Source of the DNA: an uncultured Collinsella sp.
GTDB taxonomy: Bacteria; Actinomycetota; Coriobacteriia; Coriobacteriales; Coriobacteriaceae
DNA length: 6,601 bases
Reading direction: 5' to 3'
Assembly (NCBI GenBank): GCA_900545995.1
Contig: URBM01000104.1
Location: 1-6,601 of the forward strand
This document shows, piece by piece, positions 1 through 5,569 of this stretch (its first letter is position 1; each line of letters starts with the position of its first letter). The position numbers and the translations under genes are program-made. Under the pieces are notes generated by a model that saw only the letters and a list, made by a program, of their open reading frames with translations, was not told where the DNA came from and searched no databases.

Positions 1-21
1 CGAGTGGACTCGGTAAAGGCA

Positions 22-1107
22 CTATTCCTCTTTGGCAAGATCAAAGGTCACGGTGATTCGATCACGCGAAACACGGATCTTTGGGTCGCCGCAAAGGTTG
101 AGATAGTACCGCGCGGCAAGGTCATTAAAGTCGCGCTCCACAGCACGCGAAAACTGTGCCATGTCATCCTTGGCAATACGTAGCCCACGACGATCCTTCG
201 CGAGATCGACAGGAGCCGGCGCATGCGAGGATGAGTCACGCTCGCGCAGCAGACGCGCAGTCACACCGCGAACGGGCTTAATCTGCCCTGCCAAAATGCG
301 ATGAGCCGTGCGCTCGGACATCTCAAGACCCAAACCCGAACAGATACGGATAAAGTCCTCGGCATCAGAGGCAAGGCCTAAACGGTCGACAACCGGAAGC
401 TCGCTCTCGTCATCAATAAACAGGAGACGAGACGTATCGAGCCGACTTGACGCCTGAGCATAAAGGGTCGCGGCAATCTCAGACGGAGAACCAAGATAGA
501 CATCGCAACCACGCAACTCCTCAAGCGCAAACTCACAAGCAGCGCGAATAATATTATGCGGACCGCGAGCACAGACATAACGTCCGTCCTCATCCTTGAC
601 GGCCTGGGGCCAGCTGGACTGATCAGCACGCTCACTAAGGCGGTCGGCCGCAACGCTCACCTTAAAGGCTGAACCAAGATCGACGCCGGACGTGACCACA
701 CGGGCCTCGTCGGTGTTCTGCTTGATCGAAAACAATGCCATGCCACGACCGTGAACGCCCCAACGGTCCATCTTCATGCTCTCGAGCTTTGAGGTAACGC
801 GAGCATCGAAGATTCGCTCTTGCATATCCTGCGGAACACCCGAGCCGTTATCCAGAAAGACAAGCGTGCGGACGCCATCTTCCTTGGTCGTGGCGAGATA
901 GACCTTGTCGGCGCCGGCATCGCGAGCATTACGGAGCATTTCGATGACGATATCCTCGACATGCTGAATGTCGTGCTTTGCCTGGCGCCGCTCGGCCTCC
1001 GAAACGCGGAGGCGGACATACCCCTCGCCAAGGTTCTCCTCGACGCGAAGGTTGCCCTCCCCCGACATCGACGCGATAAATGAGATGAGCTCGTTCGCGT
1101 CGCTCAT
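22..1107 (-). CDS. GHKL (HATPase_c, MutL-like) ATP-binding protein of unknown function
   Basis: A 361-residue protein whose N-terminal half is a GHKL ATPase. Visible motifs are the N box EMLRNARDAGA (56-66, with Glu56 and Asn60), the G1 motif DNGSG (86-90), an ARVTSK stretch (102-107) recalling the RHATSK of MutL, and the G2 lid WGVHGRG (116-122). This motif order fits MutL/Hsp90-type ATPases better than a sensor kinase: there is no phospho-acceptor His domain and no membrane segment. The C-terminal half (about 170-361) matches nothing I recognise and shows neither the MutL dimerisation/endonuclease domain nor its metal-binding motif. A stretch near 250-285 could be helix-turn-helix-like, but that is weak. 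The ATG start lies one base after the rny stop (TAA-C-ATG) with no clear ribosome-binding site, so translation is probably coupled to rny. The fold is confident; the function is unknown, and a role with RNase Y is inferred from position only. Confidence 0.9.
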   Translation of the reverse strand: MSDANELISFIASMSGEGNLRVEENLGEGYVRLRVSEAERRQAKHDIQHVEDIVIEMLRNARDAGADKVYLATTKEDGVRTLVFLDNGSGVPQDMQERIFDARVTSKLESMKMDRWGVHGRGMALFSIKQNTDEARVVTSGVDLGSAFKVSVAADRLSERADQSSWPQAVKDEDGRYVCARGPHNIIRAACEFALEELRGCDVYLGSPSEIAATLYAQASSRLDTSRLLFIDDESELPVVDRLGLASDAEDFIRICSGLGLEMSERTAHRILAGQIKPVRGVTARLLRERDSSSHAPAPVDLAKDRRGLRIAKDDMAQFSRAVERDFNDLAARYYLNLCGDPKIRVSRDRITVTFDLAKEE

Positions 1108-1108
1108 G

Positions 1109-2659
1109 TTATTTAGCGATATCGACAGCGCGGCTCTCGCGAATCACGACGACGCGCACCTGACCGGGATACTCCATCTCTTCCTCGATCTGATGGGCGA
1201 TATCGTGAGCCAGAACCGTGGACTGGGCATCGGAGATCTTGTCCGGCTGAACCATGACGTGGACCTCGCGACCAGCCTGCATGGCATAGGTACGCTCGAC
1301 GCCGTCATGGGAGTTGGCGATCTCCTCGAGCTTCTCAAGGCGCTTGATGTAGTTCTCGGCAGACTCGCGACGGGCACCGGGGCGAGAGGCAGAGACAGCA
1401 TCGGCGGCCTGTACCAGGACATCGAGCACCGTGTTGGGGTCGACATCGGCATGGTGAGCCTCGATAGCGTGGACGATAACGGGCTTCTCGCCATAACGAC
1501 GGGCGAGCTCGGCGCCGATGACGGCATGCGGGCCCTCGACGTCGTGGTCAATTGCCTTGCCCAGGTCGTGAAGCAGACCGGCGCGCTTGGCGGTCACAAC
1601 GTCCAGGCCAAGCTCGGAAGCCATCACGCCGCACAGATCAGAGACCTCGAGGGAATGCTGAAGCACGTTCTGACCAAACGAGGTACGGTAGCGCAAAGCA
1701 CCAAGGGTCTTGACTATCTCGGGGTGCAGGTCGTGGATGCCGGTATCGAAGGCAGCCTGTTCGCCAGCCTCGCGCACGCGCTGCTGAACCAGGTCGGCAG
1801 CCTTGTGATACATCTCCTCGATGCGGGCAGGGTGAATGCGGCCGTCGGCGATGAGGTTCTCGAGGGCGACACGGGCGGTCTCACGACGGACCGGGTCGAA
1901 GCTCGAAAGAACAACGGTCTCGGGCGTGTCGTCGATCACGAGGTTGACGCCGGAAACCTGCTCGAAGGTGCGGATGTTGCGACCCTCGCGACCGATGATA
2001 CGGCCCTTGAGGTCATCAGAGGGAATGTGCACGGAGGTAACGGTGACCTCGGCAGTGTGGTCGGCAGCGCAGCGCTGAATCGCCAGGGACAGAATCTCCT
2101 GGGCGGTCTTGTGGCACTCGGCGCGAACCTGCTGCTCGGACTCGCGAATAATCGTGGCGGCCTCGTGGGTGACCTCGCCGCGAACCTTATCGAGGAGCTC
2201 CTTGTGGGCGTCCTCGCGGGTAAGGTCGGCGATACGCTCAAGCTCGGAGGTCTGCTTTGCGCAGAGCTCCTCGAGCTCACGGGAGCGCTTCTCGACCTGA
2301 CCGGCCTGGCTGGACAGCTGATGCTCGCGCTTGTCGAGAGCGTCGTTGCGGCGATCGAGGGATTCCTCGCGTTGCATCACGCGATTCTCGAGCGTACGAA
2401 TCTCGTTCTTACGCTGCTTGTCCTCGGCCTCGGCGGCTTGCTTGTTCTTGATTATCTCTTCCTTAGCCTCGAGCAGAGCCTCTTTTTTGAGGGTCTCGGC
2501 CTGACGCTTTGCATCACCGATCAGGGACTCAGCCTGTGCGTGTGCCGACTGGATCTTTTCGTCGGCCTCGTGAAGACTACCCTGCTTGGCGGTGCGCATG
2601 TAGGCAATGGCGGCGATAGCACCCAAAACGATGCCAACGAGCGCTGCGATGATAGGCAT
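1109..2659 (-). CDS. rny: Ribonuclease Y
   Basis: Membrane-anchored endoribonuclease that starts mRNA decay in many Gram-positive bacteria. At 516 residues from the chosen start it has normal family length. In order it shows an N-terminal membrane helix (about 2-20), a long charged coiled coil (about 25-190), a KH RNA-binding domain with GRIIGREGRNIR (219-230), and an HD phosphohydrolase domain (about 325-430) with His335, the His364-Asp365 pair in LLHDLGKAIDHD, and Asp420 as probable metal ligands. The C terminus ends AVDIAK, close to the usual family ending. A GTG two codons upstream (2665) would lengthen it to 518 residues, but the AAGGAG ribosome-binding site overlaps that GTG and sits 5 nt before the ATG at 2659, so the ATG is preferred. 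It has its own promoter and a leader of about 160 nt, and is followed one base later by the GHKL ATPase gene. Confidence 0.98.
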   Translation of the reverse strand: MPIIAALVGIVLGAIAAIAYMRTAKQGSLHEADEKIQSAHAQAESLIGDAKRQAETLKKEALLEAKEEIIKNKQAAEAEDKQRKNEIRTLENRVMQREESLDRRNDALDKREHQLSSQAGQVEKRSRELEELCAKQTSELERIADLTREDAHKELLDKVRGEVTHEAATIIRESEQQVRAECHKTAQEILSLAIQRCAADHTAEVTVTSVHIPSDDLKGRIIGREGRNIRTFEQVSGVNLVIDDTPETVVLSSFDPVRRETARVALENLIADGRIHPARIEEMYHKAADLVQQRVREAGEQAAFDTGIHDLHPEIVKTLGALRYRTSFGQNVLQHSLEVSDLCGVMASELGLDVVTAKRAGLLHDLGKAIDHDVEGPHAVIGAELARRYGEKPVIVHAIEAHHADVDPNTVLDVLVQAADAVSASRPGARRESAENYIKRLEKLEEIANSHDGVERTYAMQAGREVHVMVQPDKISDAQSTVLAHDIAHQIEEEMEYPGQVRVVVIRESRAVDIAK

Positions 2660-2664
2660 GCTCA

Positions 2665-2670
2665 CTCCTT
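2665..2670 (-). promoter_or_regulatory. rny ribosome-binding site, decides the start
   Basis: AAGGAG on the minus strand, with a 5-nt spacer to the ATG at 2659. It overlaps the alternative in-frame GTG (2663-2665), which makes initiation at that GTG unlikely. Confidence 0.85.
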
Positions 2671-2694
2671 TTTATGGATTCGTTACACAACTAA

Positions 2695-2720
2695 GCGAAC
2701 CGTCCTTACGAACGGCTCGC
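2695..2720 (-). other. Hairpin in the rny 5' leader (proximal)
   Basis: As minus-strand RNA, GCGAGCCGU pairs with ACGGUUCGC in a 9-bp stem that includes one G-U wobble, around the 8-nt loop UCGUAAGG. The wobble is a mismatch in DNA but a pair in RNA, which favours an RNA-level element. It ends 24 nt before the rny ribosome-binding site and has no clean U-tract, so it is unlikely to be a terminator. It could affect leader stability or RNase cleavage. The pairing is visible; any role is inferred. Confidence 0.5.
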
Positions 2721-2781
2721 GACATTTGAGTAATATGGGCGCAGCTTATGCGGGTCGGATACAGATAAACATATAAACAAA

Positions 2782-2796
2782 CTCATCACAGATGAG
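2782..2796 (-). other. Hairpin in the rny 5' leader (distal), possible weak attenuator
   Basis: As minus-strand RNA, CUCAUC and GAUGAG form a perfect 6-bp stem around a UGU loop, followed directly by UUUGUUUAUAU. The shape resembles a weak intrinsic terminator inside the rny leader, roughly 25-40 nt after the predicted transcription start. The stem is short and only half GC, so strong termination is not expected. Confidence 0.35.
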
Positions 2797-2814
2797 CACA
2801 TATCACAAAGCAAA

Positions 2815-2853
2815 TGACAGTGTTTATCGTACGTTGAACCACAACAACTGTCA
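2815..2853. promoter_or_regulatory. Inverted repeat bracketing the rny promoter (candidate operator)
   Basis: A perfect 7-bp inverted repeat: TGACAGT at 2815-2821 and ACTGTCA at 2847-2853 on the plus strand. The arm centres are 32 bp apart, about three helical turns, so both arms lie on the same DNA face. One arm overlaps the -35 hexamer and the other covers the predicted start of transcription. This is a plausible dimer or looped repressor site. The regulator is unknown, and chance remains possible for arms this short. Confidence 0.35.
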
Positions 2854-2854
2854 A
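2826..2854 (-). promoter_or_regulatory. rny promoter (sigma-70 type)
   Basis: On the minus strand the -35 is TTGACA (2849-2854, perfect consensus), followed by a 17-nt spacer and a -10 of TACGAT (2826-2831, four of six including the key ends). The predicted start near 2819 gives a leader of about 160 nt to the rny ATG. It gives rny and the downstream ATPase gene expression independent of recA-recX. Its -35 directly abuts the T-rich tail of the preceding terminator. Confidence 0.75.
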
Positions 2855-2879
2855 ATAAATAGCCCCAGCACGGCGGCTA
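2853..2879 (-). terminator. Probable intrinsic terminator of recA-recX
   Basis: On the minus strand TAGCC and GGCTA pair, and an inner CC-GG pair can extend the stem past a bulged G. The loop is about GTGCT and the stem is followed by TTTATTT. It starts about 37 nt after the recX stop. The stem is modest, so some read-through into rny is likely. The T-tract runs straight into the rny -35 box. Confidence 0.55.
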
Positions 2880-2916
2880 AAACGCGGTGAACGGCAGGAC
2901 CACAAAACGCATATGC

Positions 2917-3609
2917 CTAAACCGCACATTCCTCGCATTCAGCATCGAGGCGTGCCTTAACGGCATCGGCGGCAATGTGATACGAGAAGCCCTTGCCCAT
3001 CAAAAACCGAACCAGTTTTTCGAATCCGCGCGTCTCTGGAACACGCCGCTTGGCAAGTAGGGCTGACGCACGCGCCAAATCGTCTTCGACGGCAAAATAT
3101 TCCTCGGGATAACCGGGAATGTCATCGAGCACGACATGACGACGCTTGAGCTCGGTCTCGATTTTGCGCTGTCCCCAACCGCGCCGCTTGCGTTCCTCGA
3201 TAAAGTACGAGCAAAAGCGGTTCTCGTCTAAAAAGCGATACTCGGTGGCGCGCTCGACGGCGAAATCGATCGAGGGCTGGTGAAAGCCGTAGCGAGCCAG
3301 CTTGTCACGGACCTCACCCGTCGCATGGTCGCGGCGCGATAACATCTCAGTCACCATGGTAAGTGCACATTTACGCTCGACGAGCTGCACAGCCTCACGA
3401 AAGTTATCCCAATCACAGGGAAGATCGGGGCGGTTTTTGACATAAAGGCGCGCAACCCGCACGGGAATCCAAATGGACCGCTCAAAACCGCCCTCAAGCT
3501 CACAATCGATATGTGCGCAAGGCTTTTTGGACGCATACCCGCTCGAGAACGAGGAGGCCGCCTTCTTATCGGGAAAGACGACCGTGGCCTCGGTCACCGT
3601 ATACGACAT
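2917..3609 (-). CDS. recX: Regulatory protein RecX
   Basis: Modulator that binds RecA filaments and, in the characterised family members, restrains RecA recombination and coprotease activity. The 230-residue product has RecX-type three-helix repeats from about residue 78 onward: ALTMVTEMLSRRDHATGEVRDKL, then FLDENRFCSYFIEERKRRGWGQRKIETEL, which is the most recognisable RecX block, and a last repeat with GFEKLVRFLMGKGFSY. The first roughly 75 residues fall outside the standard repeats and I do not recognise them; an N-terminal extension is common in Gram-positive RecX. It starts 11 nt after the recA stop without a good ribosome-binding site, so it is probably co-transcribed and translated with recA at a lower level, under the same SOS promoter. 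The assignment rests on both the repeats and the position. Confidence 0.94.
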   Translation of the reverse strand: MSYTVTEATVVFPDKKAASSFSSGYASKKPCAHIDCELEGGFERSIWIPVRVARLYVKNRPDLPCDWDNFREAVQLVERKCALTMVTEMLSRRDHATGEVRDKLARYGFHQPSIDFAVERATEYRFLDENRFCSYFIEERKRRGWGQRKIETELKRRHVVLDDIPGYPEEYFAVEDDLARASALLAKRRVPETRGFEKLVRFLMGKGFSYHIAADAVKARLDAECEECAV

Positions 3610-3620
3610 GAGCGTAACCG

Positions 3621-4769
3621 CTACTCGTCATCATCATCGAGCATGGCGGAACCATCGATGGCGTAAAGCTCGTCAAACTCCTCAGGCGCTGGCTGATCGG
3701 TCAGCTCTACCTCGGACGGAGCATCGTCATCAAACTCAAGCCCGCAGGCAAGACGGACCTTATGCTCAATCTCGTCGGCGCAATCGGGGTGTTCGCGCAG
3801 GAACGCCTTGGCGGCCTCGCGACCGTTGCCGAGCTTGTCCTCGCCATAGGCAAACCAGGAGCCCATCTTCTTGCAGATGCCGCACTCGACAGCCATGTCC
3901 AGAATCGAGCCCTCCTTAGAGATGCCCGTACCGTACATGATGTCGAACTCAGCAGAACGGAACGGAGCTGCCACCTTGTTCTTAACGACCTTGGCGCGCA
4001 CGCGGTTACCGATAACCTCGTCCTTAAGCTTAATGCTGTCGATGCGGCGAATGTCGATACGCACCGAAGAGAAGAACTTAAGGGCGCGGCCGCCCGTCGT
4101 AGTCTCGGGGTTGCCGAACATGACGCCGATCTTCTCACGCAGCTGGTTAATGAAGATGCACGTCGTGTTGGACTTGGACAGCGAGCCGGCGAGCTTGCGG
4201 AGCGCCTGGCTCATCAGGCGAGCCTGAAGACCGACCGTAGTATCGCCGATTTCTCCCTCGATCTCGGCACGCGGGGTCAGAGCGGCGACGGAGTCGACGA
4301 CAATGGCATCGATGGCGCCGGAACGCACGAGCATGTCAACAATCTCGAGCGCCTGCTCGCCCGTATCGGGCTGAGAAATGAGCACCTCGTCGATATCCAC
4401 GCCGATGCGCGCGGCATACGTGGGATCGAGCGCATGCTCGGCATCGATAAATGCCACAACGCCACCCATTGCCTGGGCCTCGGCCAGGATCTCGAGCGAA
4501 AGCGTCGTCTTACCGGAGGACTCGGGACCGTAAATCTCGACGATACGGCCGCGCGGCACGCCGCCGATACCCAGCGCGGCATCGAGGGCCAGAGCGCCCG
4601 TGGGAATGGCCTCGACCTCGAGCTCGGGACCACCGTCGCCGTACCTCATGATGGAACCCTGGCCGAATTTCTTCTCGATCTCGGCCTTGGTGGTGGCGAT
4701 CATCTCATCGCGCTCTTTACCCGTCGTGCGAGCATGAACGGTACGTACGGGACCTGAATTCTTGGCCAT
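3621..4769 (-). CDS. recA: Recombinase RecA
   Basis: ATP-dependent strand-exchange protein and SOS coprotease. The 382-residue product shows Walker A GPESSGKT (81-88), FIDAEHALDP (107-116), Walker B AIVVDS (155-160), DNA-binding loop L1 near EGEIGDTTVG (171-180) and loop L2 within FINQLREKIGVMFGNPETTT (206-225). The GRALKFFSSVR block and a normal C-terminal domain follow. The tail (about 346-382) is very acidic, with 16 Asp/Glu and ending DDDDE, as in RecA tails that damp DNA binding. The N terminus is about 13 residues longer than in E. coli RecA. The ATG at 4769 is chosen because GAGGAGG sits 7 nt upstream; a TTG at 4790 would fall upstream of that site. There is no intein or frameshift. 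It is driven by a LexA-box promoter and followed by recX. Confidence 0.99.
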   Translation of the reverse strand: MAKNSGPVRTVHARTTGKERDEMIATTKAEIEKKFGQGSIMRYGDGGPELEVEAIPTGALALDAALGIGGVPRGRIVEIYGPESSGKTTLSLEILAEAQAMGGVVAFIDAEHALDPTYAARIGVDIDEVLISQPDTGEQALEIVDMLVRSGAIDAIVVDSVAALTPRAEIEGEIGDTTVGLQARLMSQALRKLAGSLSKSNTTCIFINQLREKIGVMFGNPETTTGGRALKFFSSVRIDIRRIDSIKLKDEVIGNRVRAKVVKNKVAAPFRSAEFDIMYGTGISKEGSILDMAVECGICKKMGSWFAYGEDKLGNGREAAKAFLREHPDCADEIEHKVRLACGLEFDDDAPSEVELTDQPAPEEFDELYAIDGSAMLDDDDE

Positions 4770-4776
4770 GAATAGC

Positions 4777-4783
4777 CCTCCTC
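4777..4783 (-). promoter_or_regulatory. recA ribosome-binding site
   Basis: GAGGAGG on the minus strand with a 7-nt spacer to the ATG at 4769. It fixes this start over the in-frame TTG at 4790. Confidence 0.85.
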
Positions 4784-4799
4784 TTAACAACCTGCATCG

Positions 4800-4828
4800 A
4801 TAATAAACGAACGGCTGTTCGTGGTCAA
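4800..4828 (-). promoter_or_regulatory. recA promoter (sigma-70 type)
   Basis: On the minus strand the -35 is TTGACC (4823-4828), followed by a 17-nt spacer and a -10 of TATTAT (4800-4805, five of six). The predicted start is near 4793, leaving a short leader of about 24 nt. The LexA box fills nearly all of the spacer, so LexA would compete directly with RNA polymerase. No other promoter of comparable quality was seen upstream of recA. Confidence 0.85.
4808..4821. promoter_or_regulatory. LexA (SOS) box of recA-recX
   Basis: CGAACGGCTGTTCG: perfect 5-bp palindromic arms CGAAC and GTTCG around four bases. This is the Gram-positive (Bacillus/actinobacterial) LexA box, not the E. coli CTGT-N8-ACAG form. 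It lies exactly between the -35 and -10 of recA. I found no second copy of this full motif in the window. The lexA gene itself is not in view. Confidence 0.93.
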
Positions 4829-4860
4829 CCGTTCAGGCCAATCATATACAGGCAGTCTTT

Positions 4861-4922
4861 CCAAAACCCAACCAAACGCCGACCAAACACTGACCAAATG
4901 CTTGACCACAAAGGGCCAAATA
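4861..4922. repeat. Array of 11-bp imperfect repeats upstream of recA
   Basis: On the plus strand CCAAA begins at 4861, 4872, 4883 and 4894, exactly 11 bp apart, then a variant CCACAAA at 4906 and CCAAA again at 4916. The central units share GACCAAA, giving a rough unit of GACCAAAYRCY. The array covers about -68 to -129 relative to the predicted recA start. Spacing near one helical turn puts all copies on one DNA face, as in cooperative protein-binding sites. On the minus strand the same stretch is rich in GG runs. It encodes no recognisable protein. The function is unknown. Confidence 0.75.
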
Positions 4923-4995
4923 AGAGCAAGGAAGGCAAGAATACGTCTACAGCCAGCACAAACGCCAAATGAGCCTAAGGTCCCTATCTCCACAA

Positions 4996-5019
4996 TTAAG
5001 GGGCCCGGAGGCCCCTTAA
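4996..5019 (-). terminator. Intrinsic terminator after cinA
   Basis: A perfect 10-bp stem, TTAAGGGGCC with GGCCCCTTAA, around a 4-nt loop, starting about 8 nt after the cinA stop. The stem is GC-rich at its core. The minus-strand tail is TTAATTG, a short T-tract, and A/T bases flank both sides, so some activity in either direction is possible. It closes the rimO-pgsA-cinA unit and insulates recA from it. Confidence 0.85.
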
Positions 5020-5026
5020 AACACGT

Positions 5027-5563
5027 CTATTCCATAGAGTTGAGCACAAGGGCAATGCGCCCCAATGCCTCCGCGACCGCATGGGCACGAACACACGAAC
5101 GGTCGCCCTCATAGTGGCAGCGCACAGAGTCCACGACCGGCACTCCCCCATCAGCCGCGCGATACGCCCAGCCAATATAGAAAGTGCCAGCCGGATCGTC
5201 CTCAGTGCCGCCGCCGGGACCGGCATAACCCGTGGCGCTCACTGCAATATCGCTCTGGTACAGCTCCAGCGAACCCACCGCCATCTCGCGCGCGGTCTGA
5301 TGCGACACCGCGGTATAGCGGTCGAGCGTCTCCTGCTCAACACCCAGCACGCGATGTTTGATCTCATCGCAGTAGGTCACCGCACCGCCACGCAGCACCG
5401 CCGAGGCGCCCGGGATATCCGCAATCGTCGAGGCGATCATACCCGCCGTCAGCGACTCAGCCGTCGAGACCGTCACGCCCCGAGCGCTCGCGCGCTCGAC
5501 AATATCGCGTGCGAGCTCTTCGTTATGCGCGGCAATCTGCTCAAAAGAGACCGTCATACCCAC
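5027..5563 (-). CDS. cinA: CinA C-terminal-type nicotinamide-nucleotide amidohydrolase (PncC-like)
   Basis: Stand-alone CinA C-terminal domain protein of 178 residues. Family members deamidate nicotinamide mononucleotide to nicotinate mononucleotide in NAD salvage. Visible family blocks are STAESLTAGM (33-42, with the presumed catalytic Ser37), GGAVTYCDEIKHRVLGV (59-75, with Tyr64 and Lys69), TAVSHQTAREMA (84-95) and the glycine-rich SATGYAGPGGGTEDDPAGT (109-127). The usual AESCTGG motif reads AESLTAG here. The N-terminal molybdopterin-binding-like half of full-length CinA is absent and there is no room for it, since pgsA ends 6 nt upstream; this is the short PncC/YgaD form and not a truncation. 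The start is uncertain: GTG at 5563 has a weak AGG 5 nt upstream, and ATG at 5557 is the alternative. Despite the name it need not have any role in competence. Confidence 0.93.
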   Translation of the reverse strand: MGMTVSFEQIAAHNEELARDIVERASARGVTVSTAESLTAGMIASTIADIPGASAVLRGGAVTYCDEIKHRVLGVEQETLDRYTAVSHQTAREMAVGSLELYQSDIAVSATGYAGPGGGTEDDPAGTFYIGWAYRAADGGVPVVDSVRCHYEGDRSCVRAHAVAEALGRIALVLNSME

Positions 5564-5569
5564 CAGGAC

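Noticed and set aside
1..28. tRNA-Ser/Leu D-arm-like stretch (CGAGTGGACTCGGTAAAGGCA) on the plus strand at the left edge
   Set aside because: The similarity is limited to the D-arm and runs straight into the coding end of the ATPase gene; no acceptor, anticodon or T arm follows. The short CGAGT/ACTCG dyad at 1-12 could be part of a terminator, but it is cut by the window edge.
2691..2720. Possible second LexA box (two CGAAC copies) upstream of rny
   Set aside because: Both CGAAC copies are in the same orientation and 12 bp apart, so they do not form the CGAAC-N4-GTTCG palindrome; the stretch is better explained as an RNA hairpin.
968..2776. A 602-codon open frame on the plus strand opposite rny
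   Set aside because: It is the antisense shadow of rny, kept open by GC-rich codon use. The product is low-complexity (rich in Leu, Gly, Asp and Val), has no recognisable domain, and rny on the other strand has complete family motifs.
3621..3640. CAT/CGT trinucleotide-like run near the recA end
   Set aside because: It is simply the codons of the DDDDE acidic tail of RecA, which is normal for the family.
3762..4757. A 331-codon open frame on the plus strand opposite recA
   Set aside because: It is a shadow of recA, which is certain on the minus strand; there is no ribosome-binding site and no family resemblance.
4784..4993. A 69-codon minus-strand frame across the recA upstream region
   Set aside because: It spans the promoter, LexA box and repeat array, so the regulatory reading explains the sequence better. 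Its start has no ribosome-binding site.
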